Positions 35,714-44,942 of a stretch of 64,000 nt of DNA are shown here, piece by piece. This stretch comes from an uncultured Prevotella sp. Its GTDB lineage: Bacteria > Bacteroidota > Bacteroidia > Bacteroidales > Bacteroidaceae. Position numbers and translations under genes: made by a program. The stretch spans positions 31,345 through 95,344 of the forward strand of contig CAJJWN010000008.1 in NCBI GenBank assembly GCA_905196835.1. The letters run 5' to 3'. Under the pieces are notes generated by a model, which searched no databases, had not been told where the DNA came from, and saw only the letters and a list, made by a program, of their open reading frames with translations. How positions within the stretch are numbered: the stretch's first letter is position 1; each line of letters starts with the position of its first letter.

Positions 35714-36649
35714 ATGAGAAATCTTACGCTTGCAATATGCCTCGCGGCGGCCGTGCTGCTGTCTGCGTGTTCGGAAAGAAACGCGACGGAGCGCACGAGG
35801 GCGGTGTATTACTGGAGCACCGTGCTCGACGTTGACACCGTGAAGCAGGCCTTCCTGAAAGCGCACGGCGTGCGGAGAATGTACGTCAGGTATTTCGACG
35901 TGGTACCGGGTGACGGCGGCCGCCCCGTGCCCAACGCCACGCTGCGTTTCAAGACCGCCGTGCCCGAGGGGCTGGAGGTAGTGCCCACGGTGTACATCGT
36001 CAACGAGTGCATGGCCGGAGACACTGCGGGGCTGGCCCGGAAGGTGCTGCGGCGCGTGGTGCGGATGAGCGAGACTAACGGCGTAAAGGGCGTAAGCGAG
36101 GTGCAGATAGACTGCGACTGGACGCGCCGCACGCGCCCGCGGTACTTCGGTTTCCTGCGCACGCTCGTCGCTTTGGCCGGGAGTGAAGGCATCGATGTGT
36201 CCGTAACAATACGCCTGCACCAGCTTTCTGAGGCTCCGCCGCCCGTTGAGCGCGGCGTGCTCATGATGTACAACACCGGCGACTTCACCGACATTGCCTG
36301 CCAAAAGCCAATACTCGACATGGCCGATGCAGCCCCGTACCTGCGCCGGTTGGCCGGTTACAGGCTGCCGCTGGCCTCGGCCTACCCCATATATTCATGG
36401 CGCATACTCTTCCGCGGCGGCAAGTACGTGGGCATAATGCACCGCGACGACGACCTGCCCGTGCTCCCGGGCGACACCGTCATTGAGCGCACGCCCTCCA
36501 TTGACGACATACTGGATGCCGCACGAGCCGTGGCCGCAAGGCGCAGGGGTGCCGTGCAGGAGGTGATTTTGTTTGATTTAAGCAACCGGAACATAACCCG
36601 ATATAACCCCGAAGACTATGAAAAAATTTATAATTGCAACGATAATTAG
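35714..36649 (+). CDS. Lipoprotein of unknown function, possibly barrel-shaped
   Basis: This 311-residue predicted lipoprotein (lipobox LSAC, Cys19) has an alternating strand-helix pattern starting VYYWSTVLDVDTVKQAFLKA. GVSEVQIDCDWTRRTRPRYF and VSVTIRLHQLSE resemble the strand ends of a TIM-barrel glycosidase-like protein; GVLMMYNTGDF fits a later strand. I cannot name the family, and DUF3142-like is only a guess. It overlaps the next gene by 32 bases in another frame, so the pair is coupled. Confidence 0.7.
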   Translation: MRNLTLAICLAAAVLLSACSERNATERTRAVYYWSTVLDVDTVKQAFLKAHGVRRMYVRYFDVVPGDGGRPVPNATLRFKTAVPEGLEVVPTVYIVNECMAGDTAGLARKVLRRVVRMSETNGVKGVSEVQIDCDWTRRTRPRYFGFLRTLVALAGSEGIDVSVTIRLHQLSEAPPPVERGVLMMYNTGDFTDIACQKPILDMADAAPYLRRLAGYRLPLASAYPIYSWRILFRGGKYVGIMHRDDDLPVLPGDTVIERTPSIDDILDAARAVAARRRGAVQEVILFDLSNRNITRYNPEDYEKIYNCNDN

Positions 36650-38780
36650 CCTCTTGCCGTTGGCCGACGCGCTGGCGTGCGCCCCCGAACGGCCCACGCA
36701 CAACGCCTATATGTTCAGCGTTTTCCGCCGCGAACGGATGCGCTCGCCCTTCGCCGAAGACATGAACAACTGGTGGAAGGCTTACGCCGACGACCTGAAA
36801 AGCCGTGAAACGGAGTATTACAGGTGGTATGCCGACACCCTCCGCGCCATCGCCGGGCGCAATGGCGACAAGGATATGCTGGAGTACATGCGCAGGCTGG
36901 ACGCTTACCTGAAGGTGAGCGACGGTGTTTCGACCGACTCGTGGAATTATCCTACTCGCGAGGAGCTGGCCGCGCGCGACAGCACTCTGCACGCCATGCT
37001 GGCCGCCGCGCAGGCTTACAAGGGACGGCGGATGAGGGAGCAGTTCGCGTTGCTCACCATGCGTGCAAACATGTTGCTTGGCCGCGACAAGGCCAACATG
37101 CTCTACTGGACGGCCACGGCCTCGAAGCTGCCGCGCGGAGTGTGGCGCGACGTGTGCCGTAACATCTACGCCCGCGCCCTGCTTAACAGCGGACTGCGCC
37201 GCGCCGCGTGCGAAATCTATGCCGAACAAGGCGACATGCGCAGCATCGGTTGGTGTATGCGCGGCTACCGCAACCTTGCTGGCATAAGGAAAGTGTACGC
37301 CGACGACCCCGACGCTTACACCTTATTATATTTAGTTCAAGACTTTGTGAACGGCCTTCAGGAAACGTTCGACTCGTACATCCAAGGTCGGCCCGACCTT
37401 GACTGGGTAAAAGACAAGGGCGCGCAGCCTGTGTTGACGGCTGACGCAAAGGCGTTTGTCACTTTCGTTGACGACGTTCTGAAAGAGGAAAAGACGTCTT
37501 CGCCATGCATGTGGCAGAGCGCGGCGGCCATGGTTGAGTATCTTTTGGGCGACTACAACGAGGCTTCGCGCCGTGCAAACGCCGCCGTAGGCATGAAGGG
37601 CAGCCGCCGCATGAAGGACAACGCGCGGTGCATACGCCTATTGGCGCAGGCCACCGTAGCTCCGCTCGGCGGCGAAACATCGGCGTGGATGACTGACGAG
37701 TTCCGCTGGCTGGACAGGAAAATCAGGGAAGAACGCGGCAATTCGCAGGACTACGAGAACCATTATACCGACGTGAAGGAGCGCGTGGCCTACCTCGTGC
37801 TTGCCCCGCGATACCACGCCGCAGGGCTGCACAACGTTGAGAACGCCCTCTACGGCATGATGGAAGAGAACAAGTTTGAGTATCTTTCACGGTTATACGG
37901 CAAGGACCAGCACATCTTCGGGAACGGCGATTATGGCATGAATGACAACTATTCGGTATGGAACGAGTATTTTGAGATGCTTTCCCAAACGCCTGCCGAC
38001 AGCCTTGCGGCGTATTACGCTTACCTTACTTCGGCCAAGACCGACGTGTTCGAGCACTACGTGGCAAGCCAAGTGTACATGAATAAGGACTATTACAACG
38101 ACCTGATTGGCACGCGCTACATCGCCGAAGGCCGCTTCGCCGACGCGCTGACGTGGCTTGAACGCGTGCCGTTGGAGTATCTTGAGAAGCAGAACATCAG
38201 CTGGTATATGGCCAATCGCGCCTATACCGTGCCGCGTTGGTTCACCCGTCAGCTGCCGAACGAACCCGGCACCGACGGCCCTTATCTGGCTTCGCCCAAG
38301 GAAAATCTGAAAGTAAGGTACTGCAAGGACATGCTCCAGCTGCAAAGTGAGTACAACCTTGCGCCCGAAGGGGAGCAAAGGGACATCCGTGCGTATGAGC
38401 TTGCCACGAGGTATTACCAGGCTTCATGGTACGGCGACTGCTGGTTCTTGACGCATTACGGCAAGAGCGTGCTCGACAGCGCACGCGCCGGTGAGCTTGA
38501 CTTCGCCCGTAAGGCTCGCGAACTGCTGGCCGAATGCAAGGCTTCCGCCAACCTGAAAATACAGTATGAAGCCCTTTACGCCTTGGCATATACGGACACA
38601 GACCTATGGTGTACTACGGAGTTCGACGATGATTACAATCCCGTCACCGTGCCGCTACCGGCCTCGTCGCAATACAAAGCCCTCGAAGCGTTGAGCAAAT
38701 TCATAAAGGAGCACCCCGAAGAGGCTGACGAACACGCCACGAACTGCGATGTGCTGAAAGAGTTTGAAAGAAGAAGTTAA
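36618..38780 (+). CDS. Large exported helical-repeat protein of unknown function
   Basis: This 720-residue protein has a signal peptide (MKKFIIATIISLLPLADALA) and starts its mature part with CAPERPTHNAYMFSVFRRE. The body is almost wholly helical with TPR-like spacing (SAAAMVEYLLGDYNEASRRA, RYIAEGRFADALTWLERVP). No catalytic motif was recognised. Its start lies inside the preceding lipoprotein gene, so they likely act together in the periplasm or at the surface. The last three codons and the stop lie in or beside the left arm of a long hairpin shared with rseP. Confidence 0.75.
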   Translation: MKKFIIATIISLLPLADALACAPERPTHNAYMFSVFRRERMRSPFAEDMNNWWKAYADDLKSRETEYYRWYADTLRAIAGRNGDKDMLEYMRRLDAYLKVSDGVSTDSWNYPTREELAARDSTLHAMLAAAQAYKGRRMREQFALLTMRANMLLGRDKANMLYWTATASKLPRGVWRDVCRNIYARALLNSGLRRAACEIYAEQGDMRSIGWCMRGYRNLAGIRKVYADDPDAYTLLYLVQDFVNGLQETFDSYIQGRPDLDWVKDKGAQPVLTADAKAFVTFVDDVLKEEKTSSPCMWQSAAAMVEYLLGDYNEASRRANAAVGMKGSRRMKDNARCIRLLAQATVAPLGGETSAWMTDEFRWLDRKIREERGNSQDYENHYTDVKERVAYLVLAPRYHAAGLHNVENALYGMMEENKFEYLSRLYGKDQHIFGNGDYGMNDNYSVWNEYFEMLSQTPADSLAAYYAYLTSAKTDVFEHYVASQVYMNKDYYNDLIGTRYIAEGRFADALTWLERVPLEYLEKQNISWYMANRAYTVPRWFTRQLPNEPGTDGPYLASPKENLKVRYCKDMLQLQSEYNLAPEGEQRDIRAYELATRYYQASWYGDCWFLTHYGKSVLDSARAGELDFARKARELLAECKASANLKIQYEALYALAYTDTDLWCTTEFDDDYNPVTVPLPASSQYKALEALSKFIKEHPEEADEHATNCDVLKEFERRS

Positions 38781-38905
38781 AGAAGTTATAGAAGTTAAAG
38801 CCAAATGCCTTGCCGGATACGTACATGTTGTTTGCAAATATATTTTTTAGCAAACAAGTATCCGGCAAAGCATTTGGCTTTAACTTCTATAACTCCTCTA
38901 ACTTC
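38773..38905. terminator. Long convergent hairpin with wobble-only mismatches
   Basis: Arms 38773-38820 and 38858-38905 match at 45 of 48 positions, with an extra 8-base inner stem (38828-38835 with 38850-38857). The three mismatches are all G-U pairs in the minus-strand (rseP) RNA and A-C in the other. The left arm contains the stop codon of the gene at 36618. Words such as GAAGTTAAAG echo the hairpin at 33909. Confidence 0.8.
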
Positions 38906-38920
38906 TTTAATTTCTCTAAA

Positions 38921-40300
38921 TTACATATACCCCAACCACCTAAGAATGTCGTTCATGTTGGCAACGACCATGAGGAGGATGAGTATTCCGAAGCCGACGT
39001 ATTCCGCCTTGACGAGAAAGTTCTCGCTCGGCTTGCGGCGTGTAATCATCTCGTAGAGCAGAAAGAGTACGTGGCCGCCGTCCAAAGCCGGGATGGGCAG
39101 TATGTTCATGAACGCCAGGATGATGCTAAGGAACGCCGTCATGCGCCAGAACATCATCCAGTCCCAAGTCGGGGGGAACAGGCTTCCTATTGCGCCGAAG
39201 CCTCCGAGCGACTTCGCTCCGTCGGCCGTGAACACGTATTTCATGTCGTCAACGTAGCCGCGCAGCACGTCAACGCCGTACACCGCGCCGGCAGGAAAGC
39301 TCTCGAAGAAGCCGTATTCAAGTTTTACGGGCTTGTAGTAAGTGCCTAAGTATGTGCGGCCTACGCCGAGAGTAAGGTCTGGGTTCAGTACCACCTGCGC
39401 CGTGTCGGGCTTTGCTTTGCCGCCGTCATGCGCGAAAACCACGGTCGTTGTGCGAGCCTTGAGGCTGTCGGCAGGTGTCGTTGCGGCAGCAAGCATGTCG
39501 CTCATGCGGCCTATCTGGTCGTCAAATTCGTTCCATGAGTCGATGCTCTTGCCGCCGATAGCCAGCAGCTTGTCGCCCTTGCGCATTCCGATTTTCTGCG
39601 CCGGAGTGTCTGCCAGTACGCTGTCAACGTCGGCAGGGATGAACGGACGTGCGAAGACAGGCTGCTCCTTAACCATCGTAAGCAGGCTTACGTCCTCGGG
39701 CATGGTGATTGTCACCTCCTTGCCTTGCCGCTTTACGGTCACCGTCTTGGCGTTGGCGATGGCGCGGTACATGTCTACGTCAAACTTCTCGAACGTCTTT
39801 TCGTCGGTGCGCAGCAGTATGTCGCCGTCGCGGAAGCCCATTTCCTTTGCGCTCTCGTTGAACTTCATGCCCATAGACATGTCGCGGAGCGAGTAGTAAG
39901 AGTCGCCCCATGTGAAGAGCACCATGGCGTAAATGAACAGCGCAAGCAGGAAATTCACAAGCACGCCGCCCACCATGATGAGCAGTCTTTGCCACGCCGG
40001 TTTGGAGCGGAACTCCCAAGGCTGGGCCGGCTTTTTCATCTGCTCGGTGTCAAACGACTCGTCTATCATGCCCGATATTTTGCAGTAGCCGCCCAACGGA
40101 AGCCAACCTACGCCGTAAGTGGTCTCGCTGCGCTTGGGCTTGAACTCGAAGAGGTGGAACCAAGGGTCGAAGAAAAGGTAAAATTTCTCAACCCTTACGC
40201 CGAAAAGTTTTGCAAAGAAGAAGTGCCCTCCCTCGTGGAGCAGCACAAGAATGGAGATTGCCAGCATGAACTGGAGCAGTCTTATCAAAAATATTTCCAT
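38921..40300 (-). CDS. rseP: RseP-type site-2 intramembrane metalloprotease
   Basis: This 459-residue inner-membrane protease cuts membrane-embedded substrates such as anti-sigma factors and remnant signal peptides. HEGGH (His22, Glu23, His26) binds zinc in the first helix. NILPIPALDGGH near 400 gives the third ligand. Two PDZ domains lie between (FRDGDILLRTDEKTFEKF near 155, and MRKGDKLLAIGGKSIDSW near 240). Four membrane segments fit the family. It follows dxr on the same strand after 99 bases and ends against a long hairpin. Confidence 0.95.
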   Translation of the reverse strand: MEIFLIRLLQFMLAISILVLLHEGGHFFFAKLFGVRVEKFYLFFDPWFHLFEFKPKRSETTYGVGWLPLGGYCKISGMIDESFDTEQMKKPAQPWEFRSKPAWQRLLIMVGGVLVNFLLALFIYAMVLFTWGDSYYSLRDMSMGMKFNESAKEMGFRDGDILLRTDEKTFEKFDVDMYRAIANAKTVTVKRQGKEVTITMPEDVSLLTMVKEQPVFARPFIPADVDSVLADTPAQKIGMRKGDKLLAIGGKSIDSWNEFDDQIGRMSDMLAAATTPADSLKARTTTVVFAHDGGKAKPDTAQVVLNPDLTLGVGRTYLGTYYKPVKLEYGFFESFPAGAVYGVDVLRGYVDDMKYVFTADGAKSLGGFGAIGSLFPPTWDWMMFWRMTAFLSIILAFMNILPIPALDGGHVLFLLYEMITRRKPSENFLVKAEYVGFGILILLMVVANMNDILRWLGYM

Positions 40301-40399
40301 AATCTTTAAGTGAAGAGTGAAGAACGGGGAGTGAAGAATTTATTTGTACTAACTCGCCGTCTTCAAGGCTTTCAAAATATGTTTCTTAATTTTTAACTC

Positions 40400-41560
40400 T
40401 TAATTCTTTATTCCCAAAAGTTCTTTTGCAACGCGTCTTGCTTCGGCGTCGGTAGCAACGTAAGTGTCGTAGTCGGCTTTCTCGGAGAACGATACGCGGC
40501 TCATCGTCTTTTCGATGATGTCGCTCATCTGCATGAACGAGCAGCGGTCTTCGAGGAAACCGCGGTTTACTATTTCGTTGGCGGCGTTGACTATGCACGG
40601 CATGTTGCCGCCTTTGCGTATGGATTCGAACGCCAGGGCGAGGCAGCGGAACTTGTCCATGTCTGGTTCGAAGAACTCAAGCGGATGCTTGAATAGGTCC
40701 AGGCGGTCGCCGTTCAGGTGCAGGCGGTCGGGGTAGGAGAAAGCAAACTGGATGGGCAGGCGCATGTCTGGCACACCGAGCTGGGCCTTTACGGCTCCGT
40801 CGCAGAACTGCACTGCGCTGTGGACGATGCTCTGCGGATGGACTAAAACTTGTATTTTGTCAGCCGGAACACCGAAAAGCCATTTGGCTTCGATGACTTC
40901 GAAGCCTTTGTTCATCATCGTCGCGCTGTCTATCGTGATTTTAGCGCCCATGCTCCATGTGGGGTGTTTCAGGGCGTCGGCCTTCGTTACGGAGGCTAAT
41001 TGCTCTTTTGTGAAGTTGCGGAACGGACCGCCTGAGGCTGTAAGCAGTATTTTCTCAATCTCGTTGTCGCCCTCGCCGATGATGCTCTGGAATATTGCCG
41101 AATGCTCGCTGTCTACCGGGATGATGGGTGAATGGCATTCGGCGGCGAGTTTGCAGATAAGCTCTCCTGCCACGACAAGCGTTTCTTTGTTGGCTAAGCA
41201 TATCTTTTTGTGCGCCCGTATGGCGTGTATTGTGGGGCTAAGTCCGGCAAAGCCTACCATGGCAGTTAACACCATGTCGATAGGTTCGGCTTCGACAATC
41301 TCGTCGATGGCTTTCTTTCCTGCGTAAACCTTAATATCGGGAAGGTCGGCGAGGAGGTTTTTCAGCTCGTCATATCTTGCTTCGTTGGCTATTATTACGG
41401 CCGCCGGATTGAATTGCCGTGCTTGTTCGGCAAGCTCTTCGACCTTGTTGTTGGCCGTAAGGCAGTACACTTCATATAGGTCGGAGTGCTCTTTTATAAC
41501 GTCAAGTGCCTGCGTTCCGATGGAGCCGGTGGAGCCTAGTATGGCTATTTGCTTCTTCAT
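40400..41560 (-). CDS. dxr: 1-deoxy-D-xylulose-5-phosphate reductoisomerase
   Basis: It rearranges and reduces DXP to MEP with NADPH, the committed step of the non-mevalonate isoprenoid pathway. The 386 residues are family length. The NADPH-binding start is MKKQIAILGSTGSIGTQALD; the metal and substrate region reads IIPVDSEHSAIFQ and LTASGGPFRN, and the C-terminal part has VNAANEIVNRGFLE. It lies between rimM and rseP in a six-gene minus-strand run whose order is common in Bacteroidetes. Confidence 0.97.
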   Translation of the reverse strand: MKKQIAILGSTGSIGTQALDVIKEHSDLYEVYCLTANNKVEELAEQARQFNPAAVIIANEARYDELKNLLADLPDIKVYAGKKAIDEIVEAEPIDMVLTAMVGFAGLSPTIHAIRAHKKICLANKETLVVAGELICKLAAECHSPIIPVDSEHSAIFQSIIGEGDNEIEKILLTASGGPFRNFTKEQLASVTKADALKHPTWSMGAKITIDSATMMNKGFEVIEAKWLFGVPADKIQVLVHPQSIVHSAVQFCDGAVKAQLGVPDMRLPIQFAFSYPDRLHLNGDRLDLFKHPLEFFEPDMDKFRCLALAFESIRKGGNMPCIVNAANEIVNRGFLEDRCSFMQMSDIIEKTMSRVSFSEKADYDTYVATDAEARRVAKELLGIKN

Positions 41561-41616
41561 TATGTTTCGTGTTACACGTATTTTATATGTATGTGGATGT
41601 CGCTTAGCCGGCCGGT

Positions 41617-42144
41617 TCAGTCCAAGTCGAGCAGTCCTTCCGGCAAACTGACATGGATTTTGCGGTTTTCCGCGTCGATGGATGTTATGAAATCGTAAGA
41701 TGCAGGTATCAGTACTTCGCTTCCGTCAGGCTTTTCCACGCAGAAAAGCACGTTCTCCGTGGCATCGTCTACATACGCCAAAGTGCCTATGTGGCTGTCT
41801 TCTGCATCGGCGTTTATGATTTCAAAGCCTTTAAGTTCATCCCAAGTTAGTTCGTCTTCGTCGCGGTCAGAAAGTTTTTTCGGGAAAAACACCTCGCATC
41901 CTGTAAGTTCCTGGGCTTGCTCCTTGGTGTCGATGTCGCAGAATTTCACCAAAGCCGTCTCCCCGTTTTTGAACCTATATTCCTCGAAAAAGAAGGGAAC
42001 GAGAATGCCGTCAACCATCAGCACGAGGTAATCGGCATCCACACGGTCGAACACGTCGTCGCTGAACATCAGCGAAACTTCACCCTTTACGCCGTGCGTT
42101 TTGCCTATTTTGCCAATCTTGTAAACCTCTTCAGTCCTAATCAT
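41617..42144 (-). CDS. rimM: 16S rRNA processing protein RimM
   Basis: RimM helps assemble the 30S head around S19. The 175 residues have the two expected parts: an N-terminal barrel with YKIGKIGKTHGVKGEVSLMF and a C-terminal PRC barrel with GTLAYVDDATENVLFCV and EVLIPASYDFITSID. It lies 8 bases after murA. Family members usually sit with rpsP-trmD-rplS; here it is with murA and dxr. Confidence 0.95.
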   Translation of the reverse strand: MIRTEEVYKIGKIGKTHGVKGEVSLMFSDDVFDRVDADYLVLMVDGILVPFFFEEYRFKNGETALVKFCDIDTKEQAQELTGCEVFFPKKLSDRDEDELTWDELKGFEIINADAEDSHIGTLAYVDDATENVLFCVEKPDGSEVLIPASYDFITSIDAENRKIHVSLPEGLLDLD

Positions 42145-42152
42145 CGTAGTTG

Positions 42153-43478
42153 TTACTTGTCAGTTTGCGTGCTTGTCACCCTCCTGATGTTAGCCCCGAG
42201 CGCGTTAAGGCGTTCTTCTATGTCTTCATATCCGCGGTCAATCTGCGCGATGTTGTCAATGCGGCTTGTGCCGTTTGCACTCAACGCGGCAATCAGGAGT
42301 GCTATTCCGGCGCGGATGTCGGGGCTTGTCATGCGCCCGGCACGCAGCCTTATCTTGTGGTCGTGGCCTACAACGACGGCGCGGTGGGGGTCGCACAGTA
42401 TGATTTGCGCTCCCATGTCGATGAGCTTGTCTACGAAGAACAGGCGGCTCTCGAACATCTTTTGGTGAAACAGCACGCTGCCGCGGGCCTGTGTCGCCAC
42501 GACAAGCAGTACGGAAATAAGGTCGGGCGTAAGTCCCGGCCATGGAGCATCGGCCAGTGTCATGATGGAGCCGTCAATGAAGGAATCGATTTCGTAATGC
42601 TTCATGTGCGGTATAACGAGGTCGTCGCCGTCAATCTCAATCTTTACTCCGAGCTTTCGGAAAGAATCTGGTATGATGCCAAGGTTGCGCACGGAGACGT
42701 GCTTTATCCTTATGCCTTCGCCTACCATGGCGGCCATTCCGATAAAAGAGCCAACCTCAATCATGTCAGGAAGGATTTTGTGCGTGGCTCCGTGCAGGCT
42801 CTCCACGCCGACGATGGTAAGCAGGTTTGAGGCTATTCCGCTGATACGCGCCCCCATTCGGTTGAGCAAGTGGCACAGCTGTTGTATGTAAGGTTCGCAC
42901 GCCGCGTTGTAGATTGTAGTTGTCCCTTTTGCCAATACGGCAGCCATTATGATATTGGCCGTACCTGTAATCGATGCTTCATCAAGCAACATGTAGCATC
43001 CTTTGAGGTCTTTCCCGTTGATTTCAAACGTTCCGCGGTTGTCATTGTGCGAGAAAGTGGCTCCCAAATGCTTAAATCCGAGGAAGTGGGTGTCAAGCCT
43101 GCGCCGTCCTATTTTGTCGCCACCGGGTTTCGCAACGACTGCTTTGCCGAAGCGCGCGAGCAACGGTCCGATGAGCAATACGCTCCCCCTGAGCGACGAA
43201 CATTTGCGTATGAACTCGTCGCTTTCAAGGTAATCAAGGCAAATGTCTTTAGCACGGAATGTATATTCGTTGCGTCCCATGCGCCTTACCTCCACCCCGA
43301 TGTCGGTAAGCAGCTTTATGAGGTTGTTTACGTCAAGTATGTCGGGGATATTGCTTATCGTCACTTCGTCAGAAGTAAGCAGCGAGGCGCATATCACTTC
43401 AAGTGCCTCGTTCTTCGCACCCTGCGGAGTTATCGTGCCGCTTAGCGGATGGCCGCCCTCAATGATGAAAGATTCCAT
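42153..43478 (-). CDS. murA: UDP-N-acetylglucosamine 1-carboxyvinyltransferase with Asp in place of the active-site Cys
   Basis: MurA adds enolpyruvate to UDP-GlcNAc, the first committed step of peptidoglycan synthesis. The 441 residues are slightly long for the family. The substrate lysine is in GAKNEALEV (Lys22), and the PEP loop reads KPGGDKIGRRR with Asp121 where most MurA have the fosfomycin-reactive Cys. Asp at this place keeps activity but blocks alkylation in other bacteria. RPDLISVLLVV-type text appears as TPDLISVLLVVATQARG, with SVLFHQKMFESRLFFVDKL after it. It sits between DUF4290 and rimM. Confidence 0.96.
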   Translation of the reverse strand: MESFIIEGGHPLSGTITPQGAKNEALEVICASLLTSDEVTISNIPDILDVNNLIKLLTDIGVEVRRMGRNEYTFRAKDICLDYLESDEFIRKCSSLRGSVLLIGPLLARFGKAVVAKPGGDKIGRRRLDTHFLGFKHLGATFSHNDNRGTFEINGKDLKGCYMLLDEASITGTANIIMAAVLAKGTTTIYNAACEPYIQQLCHLLNRMGARISGIASNLLTIVGVESLHGATHKILPDMIEVGSFIGMAAMVGEGIRIKHVSVRNLGIIPDSFRKLGVKIEIDGDDLVIPHMKHYEIDSFIDGSIMTLADAPWPGLTPDLISVLLVVATQARGSVLFHQKMFESRLFFVDKLIDMGAQIILCDPHRAVVVGHDHKIRLRAGRMTSPDIRAGIALLIAALSANGTSRIDNIAQIDRGYEDIEERLNALGANIRRVTSTQTDK

Positions 43479-43504
43479 TTGTCGGTGGTTTGTCTTTTTG
43501 CGTG

Positions 43505-44101
43505 TTATCTCTTCTTGCGTCGTTTCTCTCCTGGCTCTTTCATGTTGCCGATGTTGAACTTGAAGCTGTCCAAGTCGAGCTGTATTTTCCCGTCGGTGAA
43601 GCGTGCGAGGTCTGACGCTATTTTCTCATCATCGCTTGAACCGTGGCTCCATAGCAACAGGTTGCGCTTCATCTGGTTGGCCGTGAGCCTTGTCAGTTCG
43701 TCACGTTCAGGTCCAGGCTCCATTCCTTTCAGTTTCTCAAACAGTTCAAACACCATGCTTCCATAATGCTTTACAGGGTTTGTCTGCTTTGGGTAACCCA
43801 TGGGTTGAGGTTTTTTCATTATGTTTTTAGCCTCGTTTATGTCTACGGGATAGTCGATGTCAAGCTTGAAATTGCTCATTATAGCCAGGTGGTCCCACAG
43901 TTTCTGTTCGTGGTCGGCACCGTCTTGTGCCTGTGGAAACATGCGCTCCATGATGCCTATGATGGTTTCCGCGCAGCGTTGGCGCTCCTCCTTGCTCTCA
44001 AGTGCAACGGCGTAGTCAACCATTTTCTGCACCTCGCGCCCGTATTCCGGCAGTATTAGTCGTTCTCTTTGCGTGTTATAGTCCAATCCTTCGATGTTCA
44101 T
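43505..44101 (-). CDS. DUF4290 protein
   Basis: This 198-residue cytoplasmic protein opens MNIEGLDYNTQRERLILPEYGREVQ (quoted as LDYNTQRERLILPEYGR) and has DHEQKLWDHLAIMSNFKLD, the DUF4290 pattern. It is mostly helical with a basic tail (PGEKRRKKR). The family is largely confined to Bacteroidetes and its function is unknown. It lies 26 bases upstream of murA, suggesting a cell-envelope or growth-linked role by neighbourhood only. Confidence 0.85.
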   Translation of the reverse strand: MNIEGLDYNTQRERLILPEYGREVQKMVDYAVALESKEERQRCAETIIGIMERMFPQAQDGADHEQKLWDHLAIMSNFKLDIDYPVDINEAKNIMKKPQPMGYPKQTNPVKHYGSMVFELFEKLKGMEPGPERDELTRLTANQMKRNLLLWSHGSSDDEKIASDLARFTDGKIQLDLDSFKFNIGNMKEPGEKRRKKR

Positions 44102-44161
44102 TTGTTATGTTTTTGAGTGTTTGGGAGTTGGGTTAGTCTTGCAATGCGTTGTTCCTGTGGC

Positions 44162-44851
44162 TTACAAAAGCTTCTTTGGGGTCTTTGCCACAAAGTCTTT
44201 CAGGTAGAACGGCACGAAGTATGCCACATCTTCGAACCGTCCTTCAGCCATGCGTTTGTCAGCCAGCGGGAACATATATCTAGCCAACGGCCTGATGTCT
44301 TTGTACAGTATGGCGTTAGGATGGTTGATGGTCTCGATGCACTTGCACGCTCCGTTGCCGAAGAAACAAACCTTCCCCTTGTCCAAGTATTCTTTATATG
44401 TGTCGCCGTCAACGATGTCGGCCTGCACAGGCCTTACCTCATGCAGCGCACGGTCGTATATCCCGGCGTACACTTCCATCCTGCGTGCGTCGAGCATCGG
44501 GCAGAGCAGTGTGCCTTCCTCAAGGTCGTGTTCCAGCAGTACGGGCACGGCAAGCAGTTCGAGGGTTGGCACGGCGATGAGCTTCACGCTTCTGCCGTAG
44601 CATATCCCTTTCGCCATTGACACACCGATGCGCAGCCCGGTATATGAGCCAGGACCGCAGCTTACGGCCACGGCGTCCAGCTTTATGTCGCGGTTGTCGA
44701 TGTATGCAAGTGCTTCGTCTACGAACACCCCCAGGCTTACCGCGTGGTTGGGGCCTTTGTTGTCTTCCTTGTTGAATATGCAAACGCCGTCTTGGCTGAC
44801 AGCCACCGAGCACACGTCGGTGCTTGTCTCAATATTTAAAATGCAAGACAT
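44162..44851 (-). CDS. tsaB: TsaB, tRNA threonylcarbamoyladenosine biosynthesis protein
   Basis: TsaB is the scaffold subunit of the TsaB-TsaD-TsaE complex that makes t6A37 on ANN-decoding tRNAs. The 229 residues have the ASKHA fold: ILNIETSTDVCSVAVSQDG at the start and VAVSCGPGSYTGLRIGVSMA near 60-80, the family signature. ATG 44851 is used because the motif begins there; a start further upstream would cross the promoter. It heads the six-gene minus-strand run toward rseP and is divergent from yicC. Confidence 0.94.
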   Translation of the reverse strand: MSCILNIETSTDVCSVAVSQDGVCIFNKEDNKGPNHAVSLGVFVDEALAYIDNRDIKLDAVAVSCGPGSYTGLRIGVSMAKGICYGRSVKLIAVPTLELLAVPVLLEHDLEEGTLLCPMLDARRMEVYAGIYDRALHEVRPVQADIVDGDTYKEYLDKGKVCFFGNGACKCIETINHPNAILYKDIRPLARYMFPLADKRMAEGRFEDVAYFVPFYLKDFVAKTPKKLL

Positions 44852-44880
44852 AAAATGAAAATATCTTTTTAAATAACGTG

Positions 44881-44918
44881 CAAAAATACGCTTTTTTCCC
44901 AAGAAATATGTACTTTTG
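44881..44918. promoter_or_regulatory. Divergent -7 boxes for tsaB and yicC
   Basis: TATTTTTG on the minus strand (44888-44881) faces tsaB, and TACTTTTG on the plus strand (44911-44918) faces yicC. Both match TAnnTTTG; neither has a clear TTTG at the right distance. The two promoters are back to back in a 91-base gap. Confidence 0.5.
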
Positions 44919-44942
44919 CATAAATTTAACTACATATATCGT

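Noticed and set aside
44162..44902. A longer TsaB starting at 44902
   Set aside because: The extra 17 residues are not part of the ASKHA fold and cross the divergent promoter; the family start is MSCILNIETS at 44851.
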